Shown here: positions 7,477 to 14,630 of the stretch, in pieces
Layout: each line of letters opens with the position of its first letter
How positions within the stretch are numbered: the stretch's first letter is position 1
Source of the DNA: Candidatus Parcubacteria bacterium
GTDB lineage: Bacteria > Patescibacteriota > Patescibacteriia > Patescibacteriales > UBA12075
NCBI GenBank assembly: GCA_023132155.1
Contig: JAGLYP010000005.1
Span: 1-60,970, forward strand
Length of the DNA: 60,970 nucleotides
Direction: 5' to 3'
Program-made: the position numbers and the translations under genes
Notes under the pieces: generated by a model
Database searches by the model: none
What the model saw: only the letters and a program-made list of their open reading frames with translations
What the model was told of the DNA's origin: nothing

Positions 7477-7659
7477 TTATTTAAGAAGCATTTCAAGTAC
7501 AAGAGAAAATATATAATCCAGGGCGCCTAGAAACGCGGCAACAACCAAAGAAATACCGATTACCAAATAAGTATAGTTTTGTGTTTCTTTTTTAGTCGGC
7601 CATGTTACTTTTTTCATTTCCTCAACTGAGCCTTTAATGTAATTTGCCAGTTTTGACAT
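7477..7659 (-). CDS. secE: Preprotein translocase subunit SecE
   Basis: The small, essential subunit of the SecYEG channel. 60 aa, the single-helix form. The amphipathic N-terminal helix with the hallmark VEEMKKVTWPTKKE is followed by one membrane segment (TYLVIGISLVVAAFLGALDYIFSLVLE). First gene of secE-nusG-rplK-rplA. A strong minus-strand promoter lies 135 bases upstream, and the leader contains a 5' hairpin and one copy of the 63-bp dispersed element. Confidence 0.95.
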   Translation of the reverse strand: MSKLANYIKGSVEEMKKVTWPTKKETQNYTYLVIGISLVVAAFLGALDYIFSLVLEMLLK

Positions 7660-7680
7660 AAATTTAAGCTAACATTAAAT

Positions 7681-7743
7681 TAATTTATAGTCAAGGAATT
7701 TGAATATTCCCGACTACTGTTAGTGCCCCTTGGGCATAGCTTG
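7681..7743 (+). repeat. 63-bp double-hairpin dispersed element, copy A
   Basis: One of five copies in the window (others at 20058, 32625, 39868, 43704). It starts TAATTTATAGTCAAGGAATT and ends CATAACTTG (CATAGCTTG here). Two hairpins: TAGTC..GGAAT/ATTCC..GACTA, then GTTA.TGCCC/GGGCA.TAAC. This copy differs from the majority sequence at 2 positions, one giving a G-U pair and one in a loop. Read on the minus strand it sits in the secE leader. Confidence 0.9.
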
Positions 7744-7752
7744 TGTATTTAA

Positions 7753-7779
7753 AAACAACTCCTTTTCGGGCAGTTGTTT
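7753..7779 (-). other. 5' leader hairpin of the secE operon
   Basis: On the minus strand, AAACAACT/AGTTGTTT plus CC/GG closes a 6-base loop with one bulged base and runs into TTTTT. It would be the first structure transcribed after the predicted start near 7784. It could stabilise the 5' end or act as an early pause or attenuator. Confidence 0.5.
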
Positions 7780-7790
7780 GTGTATTGTTA

Positions 7791-7819
7791 ATAATACAAA
7801 AAAATAAAAAAAATGTCAA
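7791..7819 (-). promoter_or_regulatory. Promoter of secE-nusG-rplK-rplA
   Basis: Minus strand TTGACA (7814-7819), 17-bp spacer, TATTAT (7791-7796): a near-consensus sigma-70 promoter. Confidence 0.85.
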
Positions 7820-7820
7820 G

Positions 7821-7849
7821 TTGAAAAAATAAATAAAAACTGATAGAAT
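7821..7849 (+). promoter_or_regulatory. Promoter of the 7856 gene
   Basis: TTGAAA (7821-7826), 17-bp spacer, TAGAAT (7844-7849). The start site would fall at about the ATG at 7856, so the message may be leaderless. Confidence 0.65.
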
Positions 7850-7855
7850 ATATTT

Positions 7856-8899
7856 ATGATTGATTTATTGCAAAAAAATAAAAATAAGAGAAATTATAAT
7901 GAAATTGAGGATGAGCTTGAATTAAAGCAGAAAGGCGAAGAAGACGGTCAAAATCAAGAAAATATAGAAGCAAAAGAAAAAGCGCCGGCATCTGTAAATT
8001 TAAATCGCTACAAGGATCCTAGCGGTCTCAGCATCAAAAAGATGCAGATTGGCTTATGGCTTGTTGCCAATAGAAAAAACTTTAAATTAATTTTTACGAT
8101 TTTTTTGGTTTTGATAATCGCGTGTTTTTGGGGCATGTATTTTATTGTTTTTGGCAGTCAGGTTTTATTTGGCATAAAACAGGATAAAAAATTAATCCAA
8201 GGCCTTATTGTCCCTAATTTAGTTAATTATGAAGCTTTATCTAAAAATTTCGCGAAAAATTTGGAAATTAATCAGCCCGGAGCAATAGCAACAAGCGACA
8301 GTAAATTTGATTTTTATGTCAAAATCAGAAATCCCAATGATAAATATTGGGTTCATTTTGATTATTATTTTCGCGTAAGCAATCAAAATAGCAGAAAAGA
8401 AAATAATTTTATTTTGCCGGGAGAAACAAAATATATTTTATTGCTAGGCGAAAAATTGGAAACACAAAACAAAAACGCGGAGTTTGTTATTGATAAAATT
8501 GAATGGGAAAAAATTGATTTTCATAAATATGATAATTGGCCATTGTTTGCCAAAGAGCATTTAGATATAAAAATAAGCGATATTGAATTTACTCCCGCCA
8601 AATCCTCAGCTTTATCGGAAAAAATAAATATTAATACTTTGGATTTTTCAACTACCAACAATACGGCCTATAACTATTGGAATATTGCTTATAACGCCTT
8701 ATTATTCAAAGGCAGTAGAATTATCGGCGTTAACCGCTGTATCGTCGACCGCTTAATGTCCGGCCAAACGCAAGAAATAGGCATTACTTGGCCGGAAGAT
8801 TTAGGCAATGTAGGCAATATTGTGATTTATCCGGAAGTGGATATTACCAGAAACGATATATATATAAGATTTGACGGTGAAACCGGTACTGAAAAATAA
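7856..8899 (+). CDS. Single-pass membrane protein of unknown function
   Basis: 347 aa. Residues 1-60 are charged (Lys/Glu/Gln-rich) and cytoplasmic by the positive-inside rule. One hydrophobic helix spans about residues 77-99 (LIFTIFLVLIIACFWGMYFIVF). The rest (about 110-347) is probably an exported beta-rich domain, judging from alternating patterns such as FDFYVKIRNPNDKYWVHFDYYFRV, which resembles extracellular immunoglobulin-like or FxLYD-type folds. It overlaps rodA by one base (TAATG), so it is translationally coupled to a cell-shape gene, and an envelope role is inferred. I do not recognise the family. Confidence 0.75.
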   Translation: MIDLLQKNKNKRNYNEIEDELELKQKGEEDGQNQENIEAKEKAPASVNLNRYKDPSGLSIKKMQIGLWLVANRKNFKLIFTIFLVLIIACFWGMYFIVFGSQVLFGIKQDKKLIQGLIVPNLVNYEALSKNFAKNLEINQPGAIATSDSKFDFYVKIRNPNDKYWVHFDYYFRVSNQNSRKENNFILPGETKYILLLGEKLETQNKNAEFVIDKIEWEKIDFHKYDNWPLFAKEHLDIKISDIEFTPAKSSALSEKININTLDFSTTNNTAYNYWNIAYNALLFKGSRIIGVNRCIVDRLMSGQTQEIGITWPEDLGNVGNIVIYPEVDITRNDIYIRFDGETGTEK

Positions 8900-10005
8900 T
8901 GTTTAATAAGATATTCGCTTATTTAAAAAATTATGACTGGATAATACTTGTATCTATAGTATTATTGATAATTTTCGGTTTGGCGGAAATTTACAGCATT
9001 GCCCTAAGCAATGAAGATTTGAATTTATTAAATTTTAAAAAACAAATATTTTTTGTTGTATTGGGGATGTTTCTGCTGTTTTTTATTTCTTTTTTAGATT
9101 ATTATAATTTAAGAAGTTTTAATGTTTATTTTTACATTGCCGGCGTTTTGCTTTTAACTGCCGTATTGTTTTTCGGTGAAACAATTCGTAATACCACAGG
9201 CTGGTTTGATTTCGGTTTTTTTAATTTGCAACCGGTTGAATTTGTAAAAATATTTTTGTTAATTTTTTTGGCGCGTTATTTTTCCGGCGTATCGGTAAAA
9301 TTAAATCCGTTAAAATATTTAATAATTTCCGGTTTGGCAACAGCCGTGTTAATCGCTTTGGTTTTGTTGCAGCCTGATTTCGGCTCGGCTTTAATTCTTT
9401 TCGCGTTGTGGGGGGCAATGGTTTATATTGCCGGTTTTAGCAAGAAATATATATTAATAATTTTTGTAATTTTATTATTAGTGTTTTTAGGCGGTTGGTT
9501 TTTTTTCTTTGAAGATTATCAGCGGCAGCGCATTATGACTTTTGTAAATCCGGGAGCTGATCCGTTAGATAGGGGTTATAATGTTACTCAAGCGATAATA
9601 GCGGTTGGCTCCGGCGGAATAACAGGCAGGGGAATCGGTTTTGGCTCGCAATCTCAATTGAAGTTTTTGCCCGAAGCGCAAAATGATTTTATTTTCGCGG
9701 TGATTGCCGAGGAATTAGGGTTTTTCGGCGTATTTTTGATTATTGGTTTTTTCTCGGTATTTTACTTTCGCCTAATTCATCATATTGGCAAAATCAAGGA
9801 TGATTTTGGCATTTATTTTATTTTGGGCGCTGTCAGCTTGATTTTTTTGCAAATGTTTATTAATATTGGAATGAACATCGGCTTATTGCCGGTTGTTGGC
9901 CTATCATTGCCTTTTGTCAGTTATGGCGGCAGTGCGATGATTTCCTGTTTAATTATGGTTGGAATACTTGAAAGCATAATAATTCGTTCTAAGATTAAGG
10001 GTTGA
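8899..10005 (+). CDS. rodA: FtsW/RodA/SpoVE family glycan polymerase (RodA-like)
   Basis: A polytopic SEDS-family protein that polymerises peptidoglycan from lipid II together with a class B penicillin-binding protein. 368 aa with about ten hydrophobic helices. SEDS landmarks are GWFDFGFFNLQPVEFVKIFLLIFLA (about 103-127), LLQPDFGSALI (about 157-167), a large extracellular loop with QRIMTFVNPGADPLDRGYNVTQAIIAVGSGGITGRGIGFGSQ, LPEAQNDFIFAVIAEELGFFG, and a C-terminal GLLPVVGLSLPFVSYGGSAMISCL. RodA is favoured over FtsW by length and lack of neighbouring division genes. No partner PBP gene is in the window. Confidence 0.9.
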   Translation: MFNKIFAYLKNYDWIILVSIVLLIIFGLAEIYSIALSNEDLNLLNFKKQIFFVVLGMFLLFFISFLDYYNLRSFNVYFYIAGVLLLTAVLFFGETIRNTTGWFDFGFFNLQPVEFVKIFLLIFLARYFSGVSVKLNPLKYLIISGLATAVLIALVLLQPDFGSALILFALWGAMVYIAGFSKKYILIIFVILLLVFLGGWFFFFEDYQRQRIMTFVNPGADPLDRGYNVTQAIIAVGSGGITGRGIGFGSQSQLKFLPEAQNDFIFAVIAEELGFFGVFLIIGFFSVFYFRLIHHIGKIKDDFGIYFILGAVSLIFLQMFINIGMNIGLLPVVGLSLPFVSYGGSAMISCLIMVGILESIIIRSKIKG

Positions 10006-10034
10006 TTATATTGTTATATTGCTCTATTGTTAAT

Positions 10035-10080
10035 ATAATTGAGAAACCCAGCGCTTTAGACGCTACGCGATTGGTGTTTT
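10035..10080 (+). terminator. Possible terminator after rodA
   Basis: AGCG-CTTTAGA-CGCT hairpin within AAACCCA...TTGGTGTTTTTT, ending in a T run, 30-75 bases after the rodA stop. The stem is short and imperfect. Confidence 0.4.
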
Positions 10081-10112
10081 TTATAATTTAATTAAATAAA
10101 CAAAATATAGAT

Positions 10113-10142
10113 ATGCGGTTTTTAAATAGTGAGCCGCGTATT
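10113..10142 (+). other. Hairpin in the rplY leader
   Basis: ATATGCGG pairs with CCGCGTAT (8 bp, one G-U pair) around a 15-base AT-rich loop, about 20 bases before the rplY ATG. It could be a translational control structure, but there is only one example. Confidence 0.4.
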
Positions 10143-10159
10143 TTAATTAATTTAAAAGT

Positions 10160-10840
10160 ATGGTAAGAAAAATTGAATTAAACGCAAAGACACGAAAAAA
10201 TGAAAAAGACACTTTAAAAGATATCCGTAAACAAGGCGGAATTCCAGCTATATTGTATGGATTAAGCGAGGATAATGTGAAATTATTATTTAAGTACTAT
10301 GATTTTGACATGGCATACGCCAGGGCAGGGGAATCAAGTTTAATTGATTTGAAAATAGGCGATAATGAAGCGATCAAGGTTATTGTCAAGGATGTCCAAA
10401 AAGACCCTGTTAAAGATTCTATTACTCACGTTGATCTTTATAGGGTTGATATGAATAAAAAAATTGAAGTTGAAATTCCATTTAATTTTATCGGAGAATC
10501 AAAAGCAATAAAAGAACTTGGCGGCATATTGATTAAATCTATGGATGTTTTACAGGTTAGCAGTTTGCCGGGCGATTTAATAGAGAAAATTGATGTTGAT
10601 TTGTCAAAACTGGATTCTTTTGGTGCCGGCATAAAAGTTTCCGATATTGAGATACCTGATAATTTAGATTTGATTAATTCAAAAGACGCTTTAATCGCGT
10701 CTGTAGTTGAACCGAAAATCGTGATAGAAGAAGAGGAAGAAAAGACAGTGGAAGGCGAGGTAAAAGAAGAGAAAGAGGAAACAACGGAAGAGGACAAGGC
10801 CGGAAAAGAGGAGGGGAAAAAAGAGAAAGGGAAAAAATAA
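10160..10840 (+). CDS. rplY: Ribosomal protein bL25 (Ctc type)
   Basis: Binds 5S rRNA. 226 aa, the long two-domain (TL5/Ctc) form. The N-terminal 5S-binding domain has RKNEKDTLKDIRKQGGIPAILYG and VIVKDVQKDPVKDSITHVDLYRVDMNKKIEVEIPFNFIGES. The C-terminal beta domain has SLPGDLIEKIDVDLSKLDSFGAGIKVSDIEIPDNLDLIN. The last 35 or so residues are a low-complexity Glu/Lys tail. It stands 8 bases before the DUF3048 gene and probably shares its transcript. Confidence 0.93.
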   Translation: MVRKIELNAKTRKNEKDTLKDIRKQGGIPAILYGLSEDNVKLLFKYYDFDMAYARAGESSLIDLKIGDNEAIKVIVKDVQKDPVKDSITHVDLYRVDMNKKIEVEIPFNFIGESKAIKELGGILIKSMDVLQVSSLPGDLIEKIDVDLSKLDSFGAGIKVSDIEIPDNLDLINSKDALIASVVEPKIVIEEEEEKTVEGEVKEEKEETTEEDKAGKEEGKKEKGKK

Positions 10841-10848
10841 GAAATTAA

Positions 10849-12045
10849 ATGAAAATTGAGGAAGAAAATAAAAATTTAAATTTAAAAAAAGAAGTTTTGC
10901 CTGAAAAGATGAAAGAAAAGGAAGATGTGATTTTTGCGGATGAGCTTGCCAATGCGCGGAAAAAAATGCGGATTTGGATGTTTGCCGGTGCCGCGTGTTT
11001 TTTAGCCGCGCTTATTTTAGCGATTGTAGTTTTTGTTTTGATGTCCAGGGAAACAAAAAGTAAAGAAGAAATCAAACCCGCGCCGGAAGTATCGCCGGAT
11101 ACGGAAAAAATAATAGATAATAAAAATAAGGCGATAAGAATGATTGACGGCGTTTATGTTGAAGAAGAATTTGAAAATATTTATCCAATCGCGGTTATGA
11201 TTGATAATCACCCTGACGCCAGGCCGGCTTATGGCTTGGAAAAGGCGCAATTAGTGATTGAGGCGGAAGCTGAGGGCGGAATTACCCGGTATATGGCTTT
11301 TTTTGCCGGCAATGAAAATGTTAAAAAAATCGGGCCAATCAGAAGCGCCAGGCCGTATTTTATTGATTGGTCAAATGAATTGTCAGCGTTTTATACGCAT
11401 GTTGGCGGAAGTCCGGAAGCGCTGGCTAAGATGATAAAAGAAAAGGCTTTGCATATTAATGAATTTTATAATGGAACATATTTTTGGCGCGATACCGAAA
11501 AGGATGCGCCGCATAATATCTATTCATCATTGGCTAATTTGCGGAAGTATTTAGAGAAAAAAGAGTTAGGCGAATCGGAATACTCTGTTTGGAAATATAA
11601 GGATGAAGAAAAAAAATCAGTTAAGGAAACAACGGTATCCGCCGTCGCTGAAACTATGGCGGACGAAGAAAATATTACGATTAATTTTTTATTATCTGAA
11701 TTTAAAGTTGATTGGAAATATATCCCGGAACAAAATAGTTATTTAAGATATGTTGGCGGCAAAAAACAGCTGGTTAGTGATAATCAAGAAATTTTTGCCA
11801 AAAATATTATTATTCAATACGTTGATTCCGAAGTTCTTGACGAAGAAATGCGGCAAGAATTTTATTATGTCGGCAAAGGAAAGTCTTTGGTTTGTTTGGA
11901 TGGCGCGTGTGAAAAAGGTTTTTGGAAAAAGAAAGATTTGAATTCAAGAACTAAATTTTATAATTTGCAAGATGATGAATTTGAATTCAATCGCGGGACG
12001 ACTTGGATAGAGGTTGTTAACCCGGGGTATGAGGTTGAATATTAA
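10849..12045 (+). CDS. DUF3048-family membrane-anchored protein
   Basis: 398 aa. A charged cytoplasmic N-terminus, one membrane helix (about residues 44-64, MFAGAACFLAALILAIVVFVLM), then an extracellular DUF3048 (YerB-like) domain: YPIAVMIDNHPDARPAYGLEKAQLVIEAEAEGGITRYMAFF and IGPIRSARPYFIDWSNELSAFYTHVGGSPEAL, with the second part near FYYVGKGKSLVCLDG and RGTTWIEVVNPG. The function of the family is unknown. Odd: residues 264-274 (SAVAETMADEE) lie between the two halves and are encoded by a palindromic element that is also found in the same frame in the gene at 14631. The 3' end overlaps prmC (opposite strand) by 4 bases. Confidence 0.85.
   Translation: MKIEEENKNLNLKKEVLPEKMKEKEDVIFADELANARKKMRIWMFAGAACFLAALILAIVVFVLMSRETKSKEEIKPAPEVSPDTEKIIDNKNKAIRMIDGVYVEEEFENIYPIAVMIDNHPDARPAYGLEKAQLVIEAEAEGGITRYMAFFAGNENVKKIGPIRSARPYFIDWSNELSAFYTHVGGSPEALAKMIKEKALHINEFYNGTYFWRDTEKDAPHNIYSSLANLRKYLEKKELGESEYSVWKYKDEEKKSVKETTVSAVAETMADEENITINFLLSEFKVDWKYIPEQNSYLRYVGGKKQLVSDNQEIFAKNIIIQYVDSEVLDEEMRQEFYYVGKGKSLVCLDGACEKGFWKKKDLNSRTKFYNLQDDEFEFNRGTTWIEVVNPGYEVEY
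11636..11672 (+). repeat. In-frame palindromic element inside the DUF3048 gene
   Basis: About 37 bases, TATCCGCCGTCGCTGAAACT..., with CCGCC/GGCGG arms. 31 of 37 positions match the stretch at 15331-15367, in the same reading frame (peptides SAVAETMADEEN and STVAEAMTDEEN) in an unrelated protein. Confidence 0.75.
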
Positions 12046-12956
12046 ATAAAAATTTTCACCAATCTATCATGGCCGCGCAGGTCTTTTTTTATTTGAAATT
12101 TTGCCTGTGGGAATTTTTGTTTGATTAATTTTGAAATGTTTGTTTTTTGCGATGGATCAATTTCTAAATACAAGGTTATTTGCGGACAGGCGGATAGATT
12201 GATAGAATTTATTTGATTAAATAATTCGCGATAATATTTTAGTCCGTCATTGCTGGCCGTGAGCGCCAATTTCGGTTCTTTTTGAATGGTTGGAGAATTT
12301 TTGATTTGCGCGGGAGTGAGATAGGGGAGATTAGCGGTGATTATTATGGGATTTTGGGGATTGTTGAGATGTTTGAGATTTTTAGGATTATTTAAAATAG
12401 GCTCAAGCAAATTACCGCAAAGGAATTTGATATTTTTATTTACGCCGCGAGATTTGGCATTTTTTTTAGCGATGTAAAGTGCTTTGGATGAAATGTCAGT
12501 CGCAAAAAAATTAAAGGAGCTTAGCTCCGAAGTTTCGGAGCTAAGCTCCTTTAATTTTTTTGCGAGCGTAATAATAATACACCCACTCCCTGTCCCGATA
12601 TCAATAATTGTTGTGTGCTGTGTGCTGTGTGTTACGTGCTTCAATACTTCATCAACCATTAATTCAGTTTCAGGTCTTGGGACCAGGACGTTTTTATTTA
12701 CAAAAAAATCAAGCCCGTAGAATTCTTTATGTCCTGTAATGTAGGCAATTGGTTCGCCTTTAACTCTGCGGCTGATATATTTTTCAAAAAGTTTTATTTT
12801 TTGATTATTTAAATTTTTATCAAAATGAGTAATAAGATACTCCCGCGAACATTTTAAAATACGCGCCAATAAAATTTCCGCGTCCATATTCGGATTTGGA
12901 ATTTTATTTTTTCGCGATTTTATCGTGGCAATTGCCAACACTTGATTTATTGTCAT
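12042..12956 (-). CDS. prmC: Peptide chain release factor N5-glutamine methyltransferase
   Basis: Methylates the GGQ glutamine of release factors; it lies directly downstream of its substrate gene prfA. 304 aa. The N-terminal helical domain includes EPIAYITGHKEFYGLDFFVNKNVLVPRPETE (about 68-98). The methyltransferase domain has the SAM motif IDIGTGSGC (118-126) and a catalytic-site NLPY (209-212, replacing the usual NPPY). Odd: between the SAM-motif helix and the next strand (ATDIS) there are about 13 extra residues (KELSSETSELSSF), encoded by the centre of a 66-bp palindrome. The 5' end has no Shine-Dalgarno sequence; 42 bases separate it from prfA. Confidence 0.93.
   Translation of the reverse strand: MTINQVLAIATIKSRKNKIPNPNMDAEILLARILKCSREYLITHFDKNLNNQKIKLFEKYISRRVKGEPIAYITGHKEFYGLDFFVNKNVLVPRPETELMVDEVLKHVTHSTQHTTIIDIGTGSGCIIITLAKKLKELSSETSELSSFNFFATDISSKALYIAKKNAKSRGVNKNIKFLCGNLLEPILNNPKNLKHLNNPQNPIIITANLPYLTPAQIKNSPTIQKEPKLALTASNDGLKYYRELFNQINSINLSACPQITLYLEIDPSQKTNISKLIKQKFPQAKFQIKKDLRGHDRLVKIFI
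12500..12565. repeat. 32-bp-arm palindrome inside prmC
   Basis: Perfect inverted repeat, left arm TCGCAAAAAAATTAAAGGAG..., 2-base centre GT, right arm its exact complement. Homologous to the 72-bp palindrome at 17516-17587 (shared TCGCA, AAAA, AGCTTAGCT and CG positions). It is read through in frame. Confidence 0.9.
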
Positions 12957-12998
12957 AGGTGTGATAATGTAAAGTGAAATTTTTAAAAGCCGCTCAGT

Positions 12999-14033
12999 TT
13001 ACTGTGCGGCTCTTTTTAATTCTATGATAATTTTTTCCAAATCGCCGTTTAAGATGGAATTCATATTGTTCCATGATTTTTTTATTCTGTGGTCAGTGAT
13101 TCTGTCTTGAGGGAAGTTGTAAGTGCGGATTTTTTCCGAGCGGTCGCCTGAACCGATCATAGCTTTGCGTTTTGCTGATTCTTTAGTTTGTTTTTCTTCT
13201 TCAATTTTTTGCAAGACGCGGGATCGCAAAACTTGCATAGCTTTTTCTTTGTTTTGGTGCTGGGATTTTTGATCCTGGCACTGGGAAATAGTTCCGGTGG
13301 GAATGTGTGTGATGCGTACTGCCGAATTTGAAGTATTTACGCTTTGTCCTCCGGGACCGGATGCTGAATAAACATCAACGCGAATATCCTCAGCTTTGAT
13401 TTCCAAATCAATTTCTTCGGCTTGAGGCAAAACAGCGACTGTAATCGCGGATGTGTGGACGCGTCCTTGTTTTTCCGTTTCCGGAACCCGTTGGACGCGG
13501 TGCGTGCCTGCTTCGTATTTAAGCAAGCCGTAAGCGCCAATGCCTGCTACTTCAAAAATAATTTCTTTAAATCCTCCAATGCCGATTGGGCTTGAATCAA
13601 GAATATTTATTTTCCATTTATTATTTTCTATAAACTTTGAGTACATCCGAAAAAGATCGGCAACGAAAAGCGCGGATTCATCGCCGCCGGTGCCGGCGCG
13701 AATTTCCATGATAATATTTTTTTTATCATTAGGATTCTCAGGGTTCAGCAATTCATCAATTTCGCGGCTTAATTTTTTCTGCCTTGAATTTAATTCCTCT
13801 AATTCCTCTTGCGCCATTTTTATTATTTCTAAATCTTTTTCATTTTTGATTATCTCGTTGTTATCAATAATTTCTTGTTTAATTTTTTCTGATTCCATTA
13901 TCAAATCATACGCTTCTTTTATTTCAGCGCGCTCTTTGGATATTTCGGTATATTTTTTAATATCATTAATAATATCCGGTTTTGACAGCTCACGCTCAAG
14001 CTGTTTGAATTTTTTGATTATTTCTTGATGCAT
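12999..14033 (-). CDS. prfA: Peptide chain release factor 1
   Basis: Terminates translation at UAA/UAG. 344 aa, slightly shorter than the usual 355-360. Catalytic GGQ at 228-230 in [26 protein letters not shown]. The stop-codon-reading loop is PET (184-186, in [14 protein letters not shown]), which fits the P-x-T signature of RF1 rather than the SPF of RF2. The switch and lower domains are present ([36 protein letters not shown]). Located between rpmE and prmC, a common bacterial order. Confidence 0.96.
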   Translation of the reverse strand: MHQEIIKKFKQLERELSKPDIINDIKKYTEISKERAEIKEAYDLIMESEKIKQEIIDNNEIIKNEKDLEIIKMAQEELEELNSRQKKLSREIDELLNPENPNDKKNIIMEIRAGTGGDESALFVADLFRMYSKFIENNKWKINILDSSPIGIGGFKEIIFEVAGIGAYGLLKYEAGTHRVQRVPETEKQGRVHTSAITVAVLPQAEEIDLEIKAEDIRVDVYSASGPGGQSVNTSNSAVRITHIPTGTISQCQDQKSQHQNKEKAMQVLRSRVLQKIEEEKQTKESAKRKAMIGSGDRSEKIRTYNFPQDRITDHRIKKSWNNMNSILNGDLEKIIIELKRAAQ

Positions 14034-14045
14034 ATTTATATATAA

Positions 14046-14105
14046 AAACGGCTATTTTTGTTTTGCTTAAGGCATAAATATAGCCAAAACAAAAATAGCC
14101 GTTTT
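14046..14105 (-). terminator. Long inverted repeat between rpmE and prfA
   Basis: Arms of 21 bp, AAAACGGCTATTTTTGTTTTG and its exact complement, about 19 bases apart. On the minus strand it follows the rpmE stop and precedes the prfA start. A T-rich 3' side makes it a candidate terminator or mRNA-stability hairpin. Confidence 0.7.
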
Positions 14106-14112
14106 AAAATAG

Positions 14113-14487
14113 TTATTTTTTGTCAATTTTTTTTACGGTTTTCTTTACTGTTTTTTTTTCTTTTTTCTTGCCAGCTGTTTTTTTAGCGGTAGTTGTTGCG
14201 GTTGTTTTTGATGTTTTTGTCGCCCTTATTGTTGCTTTAGCCGCTCTTTTGGCTGTTTTACCTTTTTTCGCGCCAGACATTTTTTTAGCGGAATCAATTT
14301 TGGCTTGGAATTTTTCAACTCTTTTCGCGGTATCAACTAGCTTTTGCTTGCCTGTGTAAAAAGGATGGCAAGCCGAACAAAGCTCGGTTTTAATTTCATC
14401 TAAAGTTGAGCCGGTAGTAAATGAATTGCCGCAAGCGCATATTACCGTGGCTTTATCATTATATTTTGGGTGAATATCTTTTTTCAT
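14113..14487 (-). CDS. rpmE: Ribosomal protein bL31 with a long basic tail
   Basis: Large-subunit bridge protein. The first 70 or so residues are standard bL31 ([53 protein letters not shown]) with cysteines for zinc (CACG and CSAC). Residues 75-124 are a low-complexity Lys/Ala/Thr extension that would be disordered and bind RNA; normal bL31 is about 70 aa. Similar extensions occur in other small-genome bacteria. Followed by prfA and prmC. Confidence 0.93.
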   Translation of the reverse strand: MKKDIHPKYNDKATVICACGNSFTTGSTLDEIKTELCSACHPFYTGKQKLVDTAKRVEKFQAKIDSAKKMSGAKKGKTAKRAAKATIRATKTSKTTATTTAKKTAGKKKEKKTVKKTVKKIDKK

Positions 14488-14589
14488 ATAATCTTAGCAA
14501 AATCTATTATTAGTTTGTTACTTTGTTGATATTACCACAAGAATAAGAATTTTGCAAGAGTTTTTGTGTTTTGGGGATTTTAAAAAATA

Positions 14590-14598
14590 TGTTATAAT
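14590..14598 (+). promoter_or_regulatory. Extended -10 promoter of the 14631 gene
   Basis: TGTTATAAT: an extended -10 (TG, one base, TATAAT). The same nine bases recur at 17621, 43636 and 56293. Confidence 0.65.
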
Positions 14599-14630
14599 AT
14601 ATTTATTAATTTTATTATTTTTATAACCCC

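Noticed and set aside
12484-12720. 78-aa ORF opposite prmC
   Set aside because: Arises because the palindrome gives an open frame on both strands; no other support.
14046-14105. Inverted repeat as transposon ends
   Set aside because: Arms only 19 bases apart with no coding sequence between; position after rpmE fits a terminator.
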